From: Caulobacter sp. NIBR1757
Lineage (GTDB): Bacteria; Pseudomonadota; Alphaproteobacteria; Caulobacterales; Caulobacteraceae
Direction: 5' to 3'
Length of the DNA: 64,000 bases
Assembly (NCBI RefSeq): GCF_027912495.1
Contig: NZ_CP115463.1
Coordinates: 4,352,501 to 4,416,500, forward strand
Shown here: piece by piece, positions 8,367 through 17,320 of the stretch
How the letters are laid out: every line of letters starts with the position of its first letter
Position numbering within the stretch: the first letter of the stretch is position 1
The notes under the pieces: model-generated
Database searches by the model: none
Seen by the model: the letters and a program-made list of their open reading frames with translations, nothing else
What the model was told of the DNA's origin: nothing
Made by a program: the position numbers and the translations under genes

Positions 8367-9511
8367 CAACCGACTGGATCGACCGCGAGACCGCCCTGCA
8401 GCGCCTCGGCGTGCGGTCGCAGACCCTCTATGCCTATGTCAGCCGAGGCCGGGTCGACGCCCGCCCCGATCCGGCCGATCCGCGCCGCAGCCTCTACCGC
8501 GCCGCCGACATCGGGGCCCTGACCGACCGGCGGGCTCGGGGCCGCAAGGCCTCGGCGGTGGCCCAGAGCGCCATCGCCTGGGGCGAGCCGGTGCTGGCCA
8601 GCGCCATCACCACCATCGCCGGGGGGCGCCTCTGGTATCGGGGGCGGGACGCCGCCGAGCTGGCGCAGACCCAGACCCTGGAGGCCGTGGCGCGCCTGCT
8701 GCGCGGCGGTCATGGCGCGGTGCTCAAGAGCGTCGAGCGCACCGCTCCGCCCGCCTTGGATGACGGCAAGGCCAGGCTGTTCGCGGCCCTGGCCGCCCGG
8801 GCCGCGGCCGAGCCGCCGGCGCGGGGGCGGGCGCCGCTGGCCCTGGCGCTGGAGGGCGGCGGCCTGCTCGACCTCGTCGCCGACGCGGTCTGCGGCGGGC
8901 TGGGAACCGGCCCGATCCACCAGCGCCTGGCCGCCGCCTGGGGCCAACCGTCAGCGGCGGACCCGATCCGCCGCGCCCTGGTGCTGCTGGCCGACCATGA
9001 GCTCAACGCCTCGACCTTCGCCGCCCGGGTGGCGGCCTCGACCGGGGCCGGGCTGTCGGCGGCGGCGCTGGCCGGTCTCTGCGCCCTGTCCGGGCCCCTG
9101 CACGGCGGCATGGCGGCCCGGGTCTGGAACCTGCTCGAGGAATCCCGCCGCATCGGCCCGGCCGCCACGGTCGAGGGGCGTCTCGCGCGCGCCGCCCCGA
9201 CCCCCGGCTTTGGCCACCCGCTCTACCCGGAGGGCGATCCGCGCGCCGAAGCCCTGCTGACGGCCTGTCCGCCGACGGAGGATCTGGCGGCGCTGCTGGG
9301 CGCCGTGGAGAGCGGCACCGGAGAGCGGGCCAACATCGACTTCGCCCTGGTGGCCATGGCCGAGGCCCTCGGGCTTCCCCGGGACGCGCCCTTCCTGCTG
9401 TTCGCGGTGGCCCGCTCGGCGGGGTGGATCGCCCATGCGGTCGAGGAGGGGTCGGGGGGACGGCTGATCCGGCCCCGGGCACGGTATGTGGGGCCGGCGG
9501 TGGGGGTATAG
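8363..9511 (+). CDS. citrate synthase with N-terminal helix-turn-helix domain
   Basis: The first 50 or so residues (WIDRETALQRLGVRSQTLYAYVSRGRVDAR...SLYRAADI) form a MerR/excisionase-type DNA-binding helix-turn-helix. Residues from about 65 form a citrate synthase fold: GEPVLASAITTIAGGRLWYRGRD, LNASTFAARVAAST, SGPLHGGMA, GFGHPLYPEGDPRA and ANIDFALVAMAEALG, the last with the catalytic Asp kept. At 382 residues it may be an enzyme, a metabolite-responsive regulator using the synthase fold as a sensor, or both. It diverges from a plain citrate synthase and its ATG lies inside the palindrome cluster, with no visible Shine-Dalgarno sequence, so leaderless translation or autoregulation is plausible. 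Confidence 0.88.
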   Translation: MSTDWIDRETALQRLGVRSQTLYAYVSRGRVDARPDPADPRRSLYRAADIGALTDRRARGRKASAVAQSAIAWGEPVLASAITTIAGGRLWYRGRDAAELAQTQTLEAVARLLRGGHGAVLKSVERTAPPALDDGKARLFAALAARAAAEPPARGRAPLALALEGGGLLDLVADAVCGGLGTGPIHQRLAAAWGQPSAADPIRRALVLLADHELNASTFAARVAASTGAGLSAAALAGLCALSGPLHGGMAARVWNLLEESRRIGPAATVEGRLARAAPTPGFGHPLYPEGDPRAEALLTACPPTEDLAALLGAVESGTGERANIDFALVAMAEALGLPRDAPFLLFAVARSAGWIAHAVEEGSGGRLIRPRARYVGPAVGV

Positions 9512-9534
9512 GGCGACTGGCGGCGCAATTATTG

Positions 9535-9731
9535 CTCTCCGCCCTCTGGGCGGAGGACCGCTTTCGAGCCTTCAAGCGAGAAAGCAGGAGGCGGGCCCAC
9601 CGGCGGTGGGGGACTAGCGTGTTCCCTTACACACCGGCGGCGGCTTTCGCCCTTCACGTCCGCTGGTGGAAGTCCCGCCTCCTGCTCTGTCGCTGGCGCT
9701 CCAGAGCGGTCCTCCGCCCCAAGGGCGGAGA
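9535..9731. repeat. long imperfect inverted-repeat element with about 60-nt arms
   Basis: The left arm starts CTCTCCGCCCTCTGGGCG and runs to GCAGGAGGCGGG. The right arm starts CCCGCCTCCTGCTC at 9673 and ends CCGCCCCAAGGGCGGAGAG. The ends and the GCGGTCCTCCGCCC block match exactly in inverted orientation while the middle differs. Each arm tip (CTCCGCCC...GGGCGGAG) is itself a hairpin. It fills the gap between two convergent genes and shares no clear motif with the GTCATCC family. Confidence 0.75.
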
Positions 9732-9739
9732 GCTGGACC

Positions 9740-10900
9740 TCACGACGCGTAGAAGTCCCGTTTGGCCAGCATCATGGCCGTCACCAGTTCGCGCTCGGCC
9801 TCGCTGAGCAGGGGGTTCCAGACGTCGAAGATCAGGATCACGCGGAGCTGGTCGGCGTCGTTCCAGGCTTCGTGCTCGATGGTGTCGTCGAAGGCCCAGG
9901 CCTCGCCCATCTTCCAGGAGCGCAGGTCGTTGCCGACCCGGAACCGGGCTGGTCCGGGCAGGATCAGCGGCAGGTGGACCAGCAGCCGGGCGTTGGTCGA
10001 GCCGGTGTGGGGCGGGATGTGGGTGTTGGCCTCAAGGGCGGAGAACAGGGCCGTGGGGGCATAGCCCTGCTGGTCGCACAGGGGCAGGCGCGAGAGCAGC
10101 TCCGCCGTCTTCGGACACTGCTTGCAGGCGGCGTCCTGCCTCACGCCGTCGCGCCACAGCCACAGGGACCGCCAGCGGCGCGACCTGTTGAGCTCCGCCC
10201 ACTGGTTGACCGGGGCGCCGGCCGGATAGTCGATGTAGGGGGCGAAGGCGGCGTCGGCGGCGGCCAGCGCCCCCTCCAGCTCACCCCGGATCATGTCGGT
10301 CGCCGCTTCCAGCTCCGGGAACCAGGGGAAGAGGCCGCGGTCGAAGAAGGGCACGGCCGGTAGTTGCGGGTAGTGGAAGTCGACCGGCTCGGAGACGTAA
10401 GCCCGCTTGCGGCCGCTGAGGATCTGCAGCGCCTCGTCGAAGCGGCCGAGGCTCTGGTTGCCATGCCGGCCGCGAACCTCGGCGACACGGGCGTCGAGAT
10501 GCTGGGCCAGACTGTCGGCATGCTGGTCGACGACCGTCCGGGCCCGGGCCAGCGGGGCGGCGACGCCCGGCGGCAGATGGCTTTCGGGCGGGGCGATCTT
10601 CAGGACGTTGCGATAGACCAGCGCCGCCGCCTTGGGCCCGGAGACCTGTTCGACCAGGGCCGCCTTCGAGAGCATGGCCATGAAGTGATAGGGGTCGGCC
10701 ATCAGCACCCGGTCGAGGCTGGCGATGGCGGCGCGTAGGTCGCCGCCGACCCGCTGGGCCAGGGCGATGTTCATCAGGATCTCGAGGTCGTCCGGGGCCT
10801 GGACGCGGGCCTGGCCAAGCAGGGTCAGCGCCCGCGCGGAGTCGCGGCGCTGCAAGGCGGCCATCGCCTGATTGACCAGATCGGCCCCCGCCGACGTCAT
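9740..10900 (-). CDS. TPR protein with aspartyl/asparaginyl beta-hydroxylase domain
   Basis: The N-terminal half contains two or three tetratricopeptide-like helical pairs (ALQRRDSARALTLLGQARVQAPDDLEILMNIALAQ, then GDLRAAIASLDRVLMADPYHF). The C-terminal half (about 200-386) is an AspH-type Fe(II)/2-oxoglutarate dioxygenase: LEANTHIPPHTGSTNARL supplies the first His and the 2OG-binding arginine region, and FDDTIEHEAWN the second His. Relatives hydroxylate Asp or Asn side chains; the substrate here is unknown. The start at 10900 has an AGGAC ribosome site 6 nt upstream. ATG at 10927 is an alternative. The 129-nt gap up to gltB holds no other gene. It does contain GTTCGATTAGTTGAAC, an inverted repeat of unknown meaning. 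Confidence 0.85.
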   Translation of the reverse strand: MTSAGADLVNQAMAALQRRDSARALTLLGQARVQAPDDLEILMNIALAQRVGGDLRAAIASLDRVLMADPYHFMAMLSKAALVEQVSGPKAAALVYRNVLKIAPPESHLPPGVAAPLARARTVVDQHADSLAQHLDARVAEVRGRHGNQSLGRFDEALQILSGRKRAYVSEPVDFHYPQLPAVPFFDRGLFPWFPELEAATDMIRGELEGALAAADAAFAPYIDYPAGAPVNQWAELNRSRRWRSLWLWRDGVRQDAACKQCPKTAELLSRLPLCDQQGYAPTALFSALEANTHIPPHTGSTNARLLVHLPLILPGPARFRVGNDLRSWKMGEAWAFDDTIEHEAWNDADQLRVILIFDVWNPLLSEAERELVTAMMLAKRDFYAS

Positions 10901-11062
10901 CGTAACGTCCTGAACGCTCACACCCATGCGCAAGGGTTATCTGGCCGACCGACGGCGAGCGACAGCGAAGATGACAAATCGGTAATACTGCGACAGCTTG
11001 TCGCAGAACAGGGTTCGATTAGTTGAACGCGCTCAGCGAACTGCCCGTTTTACCAGCAGAGA

Positions 11063-14000
11063 CTAGGCCCGTTCGTGCGCGGCCTCCTCGGCCTCCAACG
11101 GATGGTCGATACGGCCGAGCATTTCCTTGGGACAGACCTGCCAGAACAGGCCACGCGTCCGCTCCCAGTCGCGCAGCAGGCCTTCGGCGAAGGCCGACCC
11201 GGTCTCATGGGCGTGCTCGCGGACCAGCTTCTTCAGCACCTCTTCCCAATGGGCCGAGGCCAGCCGCTGGACGACGACGCTGTCGGGATTGACGCAGCCC
11301 TTGAAGCGGCCGGACAGGTCGAGGACGAAGGCCATGCCGCCGGTCATGCCGGCCGCGAAGTTCTCGCCGACGGGGCCGAGGATCACCGCCGTGCCGCCGG
11401 TCATGTATTCGAGGCCGTTGGTGCCGACGCCCTCGACCACCGTCGTGGCGCCCGAGTTGCGCACCGCGAACCGCTCGCCGGCCTGGCCGGCGGCGAACAG
11501 CTTTCCGCTGGTCGCGCCGTAGAGGACGGTGTTGCCGAGGATGACGTTGGTCTCCGGCGCCACCAGGTGGCGCGAGGGCTTGATGACGATGGTGGCGCCC
11601 GACAGGCCCTTGCCGACATAGTCGTTGGCCTCGCCGGTCAGCACGATGCGCAGGCCTCTGACGGCGAAGGCGCCGAGGCTCTGGCCGGCCGAGCCCTTCA
11701 GCTCGACGGTCAGGTGGCCGGCCGGCAGGGCGCTCATCCCGAACTTGCGCACGATATGGCTTGAGATGCGCGCGCCGATGGCCCGGGCTGTGTTCCGCAC
11801 CGTGTAGGTCAGCTGCATCTTCTCGCCGCGCTGCAGCAGCGGGGCAGCGTCGCGGACGATCTGGGCGTCGAGGGTGTCGGGCACGGGGTTGCGGCCGTTG
11901 ACCGTCGAATAGGGCGGGTTGCTGCCCGGGTCGGCCCGAACCAGCAGGGGGTTCAAGTCGAGGTCGTCGAGGTGTTCGCCGCCGCGGCTGACCTGGGCCA
12001 GCAGGTCGGTGCGGCCGACCACTTCCAGCAGCGAGCGGAAACCGAGGTCCGACAGGATCTCGCGAACTTCCTCGGCGATGAAGGTGAAGAGGTTGATGAC
12101 CTTTTCCGGCGTGCCGGTGAACTTCTGGCGCAGGGCATCGTCCTGGGTGCAGACGCCGACCGGGCAGGTGTTGCTATGGCACTGGCGGACCATGATGCAG
12201 CCCATGGCCACCAGCGAGGCGGTGCCGATGCCGAACTCCTCGGCCCCCAGCATCGCCGCCATGACGATGTCGCGGCCGGTGCGCAGGCCCCCGTCGGTGC
12301 GCAGGGTCACATGGTGGCGCAGGTTGTTGAGGGTCAGCACCTGGTTGGCCTCGGAAAGTCCCAGTTCCCAGGGCGAGCCGGCGTACTTGATCGAAGTCTG
12401 GGGCGAGGCGCCCGTGCCGCCGACGTTGCCGGCGATCAGGATGACATCCGCCTTGGCCTTGGCCACGCCGGCCGCGATGGCGCCGATGCCGGTCATCGAA
12501 ACCAGCTTCACCGTCACCCGGGCGTCGGGGTTGATCTGCTTGAGGTCATAGATGAGCTGCGCCAGGTCCTCGATCGAATAGATGTCGTGGTGCGGCGGCG
12601 GACTGATCAGCATGACGCCGGGCGTGGCGTGGCGCAGCCTGGCGATCAGTTCGGTGACCTTGAAGCCGGGCAGCTGGCCGCCCTCGCCGGGCTTGGCGCC
12701 CTGGGCGACCTTGATCTCGATCTCGCGGCATTCGTTCAGGTATTCGGCGGTGACGCCGAACCGGCCGGAGGCGATCTGCTTGACGGCGCTGTTGGGGTTG
12801 TCGCCGTTGGGCAGCGGCCGGTAGCGGGCCCGGTCCTCGCCGCCCTCGCCGGAGACGGACTTGGCCCCGATGCGGTTCATGGCGATGTTGAGGACGCCAT
12901 GGGCCTCGGGGCTGAGGGCGCCCAGGCTCATGCCGGGGGTCAGGAAGCGCTTGCGGATCTCGTTGACGCTCTCGACCTCGTCCAGCTCGACGGGGGTGCG
13001 GCCCTTGCGGAAGTCGAGCAGGTGGCGCGGCTGGCTGGCCTTCTGGCGGTGCAGGCCGGCGCTCCAGCGTTTGTAGGCCTCGTAGTCGCCGCTGTCGCAG
13101 GCGGCCTGAAGGGTGTGGATCAGCCGGGCTTCGAAGGCATGGGCCTCGCCCGAGCGGCGGGCCTTGTAGAAGCCGCCGACCGGCAGGGCGATGGCGGCCG
13201 GCGCCCAGGCGCGGCGGTGGATCTCGACCGTCTTGGCCTCGATGCCGGCCAGGCCGATGCCGGAAATGCGGCTGGGCATGCCGGGGAAGAACTCCGCCGC
13301 CAGCGAGCGCGACAGGCCCATGGCCTCGAAGTTGTAGCCGCCGCGGTAGCTGGAGATCACCGCGATGCCCATCTTGGAGATGATCTTCAGCAGGCCCTGC
13401 TCGATGGCCGTCTTGAAGTTCACGCAGACGTCGCGAAGGCTCAACTCCCCGGTCAGGCCGCGCTCCAGCCGATCCTGGAAGCTTTCCTGGGCGAGCCAGG
13501 CGTTGACCGCCGTCGCCCCGACCCCGACCAGGACGGCGAAGTAGTGGGTGTCCATGCACTCGGCCGAGCGGACGATGATCGAGACGTAGGAGCGCAGGCC
13601 CTTGGCCACCAGGTGGGCATGCACCCCGGCGGTGGCCAGGATCATCGGCAGGCCGACGCGGGTCGGGCCGCTTTCGGTGTCGGTCAGGACGATGGTCGAG
13701 CAGCCGCGCAGGGCGGCGTCTTCGGCCTCGGCCTTGATGCGGTCGAGGTTCGCGCGAAGGGCGTCGCCGGCCCGCGCCTCGGGGGCCGGCAGCGGCATGG
13801 TGCAGTCGATGACGGCCAGGTTCTTGCCGGCGATGTAGCCGAGGATGCGGTCGTACATGCCGGTGGTCAGCACCGGGCTTTCCAGCACATAGACGTCGGT
13901 CTGGGCCTCGTCCTGGGCCAGGATGTTGCCGAGGTTCTTGAACCGGGTCTTCAGGCTCATGACGCCCGTCTCCCGCAAGGGGTCGATCGGCGGGTTGGTC

Positions 14001-15604
14001 ACCTGGCTGAAGTTCTGGCGGAAGAAGTGGCTGAGCGGCCGGTACTTGTCGCTGAGCACGGCCAGCGGCGCGTCGTCGCCCATCGAGCCGATCGCCTCCT
14101 TGCCGTCCTCGACCATGGGAGCCAGCACCATCTCCAGGTCCTCGAGCGAATAGCCGGCCGCCGTCTGGCGACGGGTCAGTTCCTCGCGGTCGGCGCACAG
14201 GCGGTCTTCCGGCCCGGGGCCGATCTCCTTTTCGAGATCGACCATGTTGGCCAGCCAGTCCTTGTAGGGATGCCGCTGGGCCAGTTCGTCGACGATCTCC
14301 TCCTCGCCGTACATGCGCCCTTCGGTCAGATCGATGGCGATCATCCGGCCCGGGTGAATGGTCAGCTTGCGGCTGATCCGCTCGTCCGGCACCCCACACA
14401 TGCCGGCCTCGGACCCGACAATCAGCAGACCATCGTCGGTCAGGGCGGCGCGCAGCGGGCGCAGGCCGTTACGGTCCTTGCCGGCCACCACCCAGCGGCC
14501 GTCGGTGGCGCACAGGGCGGCGGGTCCGTCCCAGGGTTCCATGACCGCGTTGCAGTAGGAATAGAGCGCCTTGTGCTCGGGCTTCATCTGCTCGTCGGAC
14601 TTGGCGTTCCAGGCTTCCGGCACCAGCAGGGCCTTGGCCATCGGGGCGCTGCGGCCGGCGCGGACCAGCACCTCGAAGGTGTTGTCGAGGGCGGCGCTGT
14701 CCGATCCGCCCGCCTGCACCACCGGCTTGATGTCGTCGCCGAGATCGCCGAAAGCCTGGGCGGCCATGCGGATCTCGTGGCTCTTCATCCAGTTGATGTT
14801 GCCCTTGATGGTGTTGATCTCACCATTGTGGGCCAGCATGCGGAACGGCTGGGCCAGGCGCCATTGCGGGAAGGTGTTGGTCGAATAGCGCTGGTGGAAG
14901 ATGGCCACCGCCGCCTCGAACCGCTCGTCGCGCAGGTCAGGGTAGAAGGCGTCGATGCTCTCGGCCAGGAACATGCCCTTGTAGATCAGCGACCGGGCCG
15001 ACAGGCTGCAGAGGTAGAAGTCCTGGATGGCCGCCTGGGCGACGCGCTTCTCGATCCGCTTGCGGGCCAGGAACAGGGCCCGCTCCAGCGCCTCGCCCTC
15101 GAGGCCGGGGGGCGGCGACAGCATGATCTGCTCGATCTCGGGGCGGGTGGCGTTGGCCTTCTCGCCGATCACCGAGGTATCGACCGGCACCTGGCGCCAG
15201 CCGTAGATATAGAAGCCGAAGCGCAAGGCCTCGCTTTCGACGATGGTCCGGGCGGCTTCCTGGGCGCCGAGATCCGTGCGCGGCAGGAAGACCTGGCCGA
15301 CGGCGATCGGGCCGGGCCGCAGGGCATGGCCGGTGCCGGCCACCTGTTCCTCGAAGAAGGCCTGGGGAACGGACAGCAGGATGCCGGCCCCGTCGCCGGT
15401 CTTGCCGTCGGCGTCGACGGCGCCCCGGTGCCAGACCGCCTTCAGGGCCTTGATCGCCAGGTCGACGATCTCGCGGCGCGGCTTGCCGTCGATGGCGCAG
15501 ACCAGGCCGACGCCGCAGGAGTCGCGTTCCATGGAGGGATCGTAGGCGTTGCCGTCGATCAGCAGCTGGCGGTTCTTGAGGTAGAGGTCGAGGACGTTGG
15601 ACAT
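11063..15604 (-). CDS. gltB: glutamate synthase (NADPH) large subunit
   Basis: The 1513-residue protein transfers the amide of glutamine to 2-oxoglutarate. The class II amidotransferase nucleophile is Cys30 (ERDSCGVGLVCAIDG), so a 29-residue propeptide must be removed. The FMN/synthase domain follows, with GEGGEDRARY and KPGEGGQLPG. The [3Fe-4S] motif is CIMVRQCHSNTCPVGVC. The C-terminal GxGxG beta-helix has GLSGATIVIKPSRH and GATTVVEGVGTNGLEYMTGGTAV with normal spacing. The ATG at 15604 lies 5 nt after the gltD stop with GGAG placed well. The gene order is gltD-gltB, the reverse of the enterobacterial gltBD order. Confidence 0.97.
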   Translation of the reverse strand: MSNVLDLYLKNRQLLIDGNAYDPSMERDSCGVGLVCAIDGKPRREIVDLAIKALKAVWHRGAVDADGKTGDGAGILLSVPQAFFEEQVAGTGHALRPGPIAVGQVFLPRTDLGAQEAARTIVESEALRFGFYIYGWRQVPVDTSVIGEKANATRPEIEQIMLSPPPGLEGEALERALFLARKRIEKRVAQAAIQDFYLCSLSARSLIYKGMFLAESIDAFYPDLRDERFEAAVAIFHQRYSTNTFPQWRLAQPFRMLAHNGEINTIKGNINWMKSHEIRMAAQAFGDLGDDIKPVVQAGGSDSAALDNTFEVLVRAGRSAPMAKALLVPEAWNAKSDEQMKPEHKALYSYCNAVMEPWDGPAALCATDGRWVVAGKDRNGLRPLRAALTDDGLLIVGSEAGMCGVPDERISRKLTIHPGRMIAIDLTEGRMYGEEEIVDELAQRHPYKDWLANMVDLEKEIGPGPEDRLCADREELTRRQTAAGYSLEDLEMVLAPMVEDGKEAIGSMGDDAPLAVLSDKYRPLSHFFRQNFSQVTNPPIDPLRETGVMSLKTRFKNLGNILAQDEAQTDVYVLESPVLTTGMYDRILGYIAGKNLAVIDCTMPLPAPEARAGDALRANLDRIKAEAEDAALRGCSTIVLTDTESGPTRVGLPMILATAGVHAHLVAKGLRSYVSIIVRSAECMDTHYFAVLVGVGATAVNAWLAQESFQDRLERGLTGELSLRDVCVNFKTAIEQGLLKIISKMGIAVISSYRGGYNFEAMGLSRSLAAEFFPGMPSRISGIGLAGIEAKTVEIHRRAWAPAAIALPVGGFYKARRSGEAHAFEARLIHTLQAACDSGDYEAYKRWSAGLHRQKASQPRHLLDFRKGRTPVELDEVESVNEIRKRFLTPGMSLGALSPEAHGVLNIAMNRIGAKSVSGEGGEDRARYRPLPNGDNPNSAVKQIASGRFGVTAEYLNECREIEIKVAQGAKPGEGGQLPGFKVTELIARLRHATPGVMLISPPPHHDIYSIEDLAQLIYDLKQINPDARVTVKLVSMTGIGAIAAGVAKAKADVILIAGNVGGTGASPQTSIKYAGSPWELGLSEANQVLTLNNLRHHVTLRTDGGLRTGRDIVMAAMLGAEEFGIGTASLVAMGCIMVRQCHSNTCPVGVCTQDDALRQKFTGTPEKVINLFTFIAEEVREILSDLGFRSLLEVVGRTDLLAQVSRGGEHLDDLDLNPLLVRADPGSNPPYSTVNGRNPVPDTLDAQIVRDAAPLLQRGEKMQLTYTVRNTARAIGARISSHIVRKFGMSALPAGHLTVELKGSAGQSLGAFAVRGLRIVLTGEANDYVGKGLSGATIVIKPSRHLVAPETNVILGNTVLYGATSGKLFAAGQAGERFAVRNSGATTVVEGVGTNGLEYMTGGTAVILGPVGENFAAGMTGGMAFVLDLSGRFKGCVNPDSVVVQRLASAHWEEVLKKLVREHAHETGSAFAEGLLRDWERTRGLFWQVCPKEMLGRIDHPLEAEEAAHERA

Positions 15605-15609
15605 GATCT

Positions 15610-17049
15610 CTACTCCGCGGCGACCAGCGCCGGCGTCGCCGACAGCTGCTTGTGGATCGAGGCGGCGGCGTCGAAGCCGTCGCGGATGGCCCAGACGACG
15701 AGCGAGGCGCCGCGGGCAATGTCGCCGGCGGCGTAGACGCCCGGCAGGTTCGTTTCCTTGGAGCGGCGATTGATCTTCACCGTCCCGGCCCGGCTGACCT
15801 CCAGGTCGGGGCTGCCCAAGGTCGTCGGCAGGTCTTCCGGATCGAAGCCGAGGGCCTTGATGACCAGGTCCGCCTTGATCTCGAAGTCGCCGTTCTCGAT
15901 CGGCTCGGGGCTCTGGCGGCCGGAGGCGTCGGCGGGACCCAGGCGCATGCGGGCGGCGCGCACGCCGCTGGCCTGGCCGGCGTCTCCGGTGACGGCGCGG
16001 GGGCCGGCCAGCCATTCGAAGACGACGCCCTCTTCCTCGGCGTTGGTCACTTCGCGCAGGGAGCCGGGCATGTTCTCGCGGTCGCGGCGGTAGAGGCAGG
16101 TGACGCTGGCCGCGCCCTGGCGGATGGCGGTGCGCACGCAGTCCATCGCCGTGTCGCCGCCGCCGACGACGACGACATTCTTGCCTTCGGCGTCCAGCTC
16201 GCCGCTGTCGAAGGCCGGCACGGCGTCGCCGTAGCCCTTGCGGTTGGAGGCTGTCAGATAGTCGAGGGCGGCGACCACGCCGCCCGAGCCGGCGCCGGGC
16301 ACCGGCAGGTCCTTGGCGGCATAGACGCCGGTGGCCAGTAGCACGGCGTCATGCTCGCGGCGCAGGTCCTCGAGGCTGGCGTCCCTGCCGACCTCGAAGT
16401 TCAGCCTGAAGACGATGCCGCCGTCGGCGAGGCGGTCGGTGCGGCGCTGGACGACGTCCTTCTCCAGCTTGAAGCCGGGGATGCCATAGACGAGCAGGCC
16501 GCCCGGCCGGTCGTAACGGTCATAGACGGTGACGTCATAGCCCAGTTCGAACAGGCGCTCGGCGGCGGACAGCCCGGCCGGGCCGGCGCCGACGACGCCG
16601 ACCGACTGGCCGCGCGGCGCGCCCTGCACGAGGGGCGCGACCCAGCCTTCTTCCCAGGCCCTGTCGGACAGATAGCGTTCGACCGCGCCGATGGTGACGG
16701 TGCCGTGCCCCGACTGCTCGATGACGCAATTGCCCTCGCACAGGCGGTCCTGCGGGCAGATGCGGCCACAGATTTCGGGCATGCTGCTGGTCGCCTGCGA
16801 CAGCTCATAGGCCTCGCGCACCCGTCCGGTCGCGGTCATCCGCAGCCAGTCGGGGATGTTGTTGTGCAGCGGGCAATGGGTCTGACAGAAGGGCACGCCG
16901 CATTGCGAGCAGCGCGAGGCCTGCTCCGACGCCTTGGCATCGACGAAGTCGGCGTAGATTTCCTGGAAGTCGCGGTCGCGCGCGCCGGCCTCACGCTTCG
17001 GCGGCGTGCGGCGGTCGATCACCGTGAACTTCAACATCCGTTCGGCCAT
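15610..17049 (-). CDS. gltD: glutamate synthase small subunit
   Basis: This 479-residue FAD/NADPH oxidoreductase feeds electrons to GltB. N-terminal cysteine clusters for two [4Fe-4S] centres are CSQCGVPFCQTHCP (about 41-54) and CGRICPQDRLCEGNC. The FAD motif is GVVGAGPAGLSAAERL and the NADPH motif is VVVGGGDTAMDCVR. The C-terminal YAAGDIARGASLVVWAIRDG closes the FAD site. ATG 17049 is preferred because GGTGGGGA lies just upstream; the in-frame GTG four codons earlier is part of that ribosome site. It is the first gene of a gltD-gltB operon and diverges from uppP. Confidence 0.96.
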   Translation of the reverse strand: MAERMLKFTVIDRRTPPKREAGARDRDFQEIYADFVDAKASEQASRCSQCGVPFCQTHCPLHNNIPDWLRMTATGRVREAYELSQATSSMPEICGRICPQDRLCEGNCVIEQSGHGTVTIGAVERYLSDRAWEEGWVAPLVQGAPRGQSVGVVGAGPAGLSAAERLFELGYDVTVYDRYDRPGGLLVYGIPGFKLEKDVVQRRTDRLADGGIVFRLNFEVGRDASLEDLRREHDAVLLATGVYAAKDLPVPGAGSGGVVAALDYLTASNRKGYGDAVPAFDSGELDAEGKNVVVVGGGDTAMDCVRTAIRQGAASVTCLYRRDRENMPGSLREVTNAEEEGVVFEWLAGPRAVTGDAGQASGVRAARMRLGPADASGRQSPEPIENGDFEIKADLVIKALGFDPEDLPTTLGSPDLEVSRAGTVKINRRSKETNLPGVYAAGDIARGASLVVWAIRDGFDAAASIHKQLSATPALVAAE

Positions 17050-17128
17050 GAGAGTCCCCACCCGTTTCCGGGGTCGAAAATTGCGTGGAACGGCTCATAG
17101 GGGCTCGTTTGGGCAACAAGAATGCGAC

Positions 17129-17219
17129 GGTCTATTTTGTAGACTGAATTTCAAGTGATGCCCGGTTTGGCGGCGCCAAGGACCAGGGCAGCAATCATAT
17201 TTGGTCCCTAAAATAGACC
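17129..17219. promoter_or_regulatory. spaced inverted repeat between gltD and uppP
   Basis: GGTCTATTTT (17129-17138) and AAAATAGACC (17210-17219) are exact reverse complements 71 nt apart in the 271-nt divergent intergenic region. The left copy lies about 80 nt upstream of gltD and the right copy about 100 nt upstream of uppP. Each copy is near a TAGAC...TGAATT string. The arrangement suggests a dimeric regulator binding at two half-sites or two promoters sharing an element. The regulator is unknown. Confidence 0.4.
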
Positions 17220-17320
17220 AACTGAATTCCGGACGGCATTTTGCCCCCGTAGTCTTCCCGGTCTTGCCAAGGCCGGAATTGAACGGGACAAGGCGCCCTC
17301 TTCCCCTAGAGGCCACCTGC

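Noticed and set aside
10980-11062. GTTCGATTAGTTGAAC upstream of the hydroxylase gene as an SOS box
   Set aside because: The alphaproteobacterial LexA site is a direct repeat GTTC-N7-GTTC. This is an inverted repeat with different spacing, and the gene is not a repair gene.
11972-15736. Very long open frame on the plus strand opposite gltB, with similar ones opposite the ABC permease (24818-27817) and the M16 gene (46234-49428)
   Set aside because: These mirror real genes in GC-rich DNA, have repetitive Gly/Asp/Arg/His composition and no domain. The opposite strands hold complete, recognisable enzymes.
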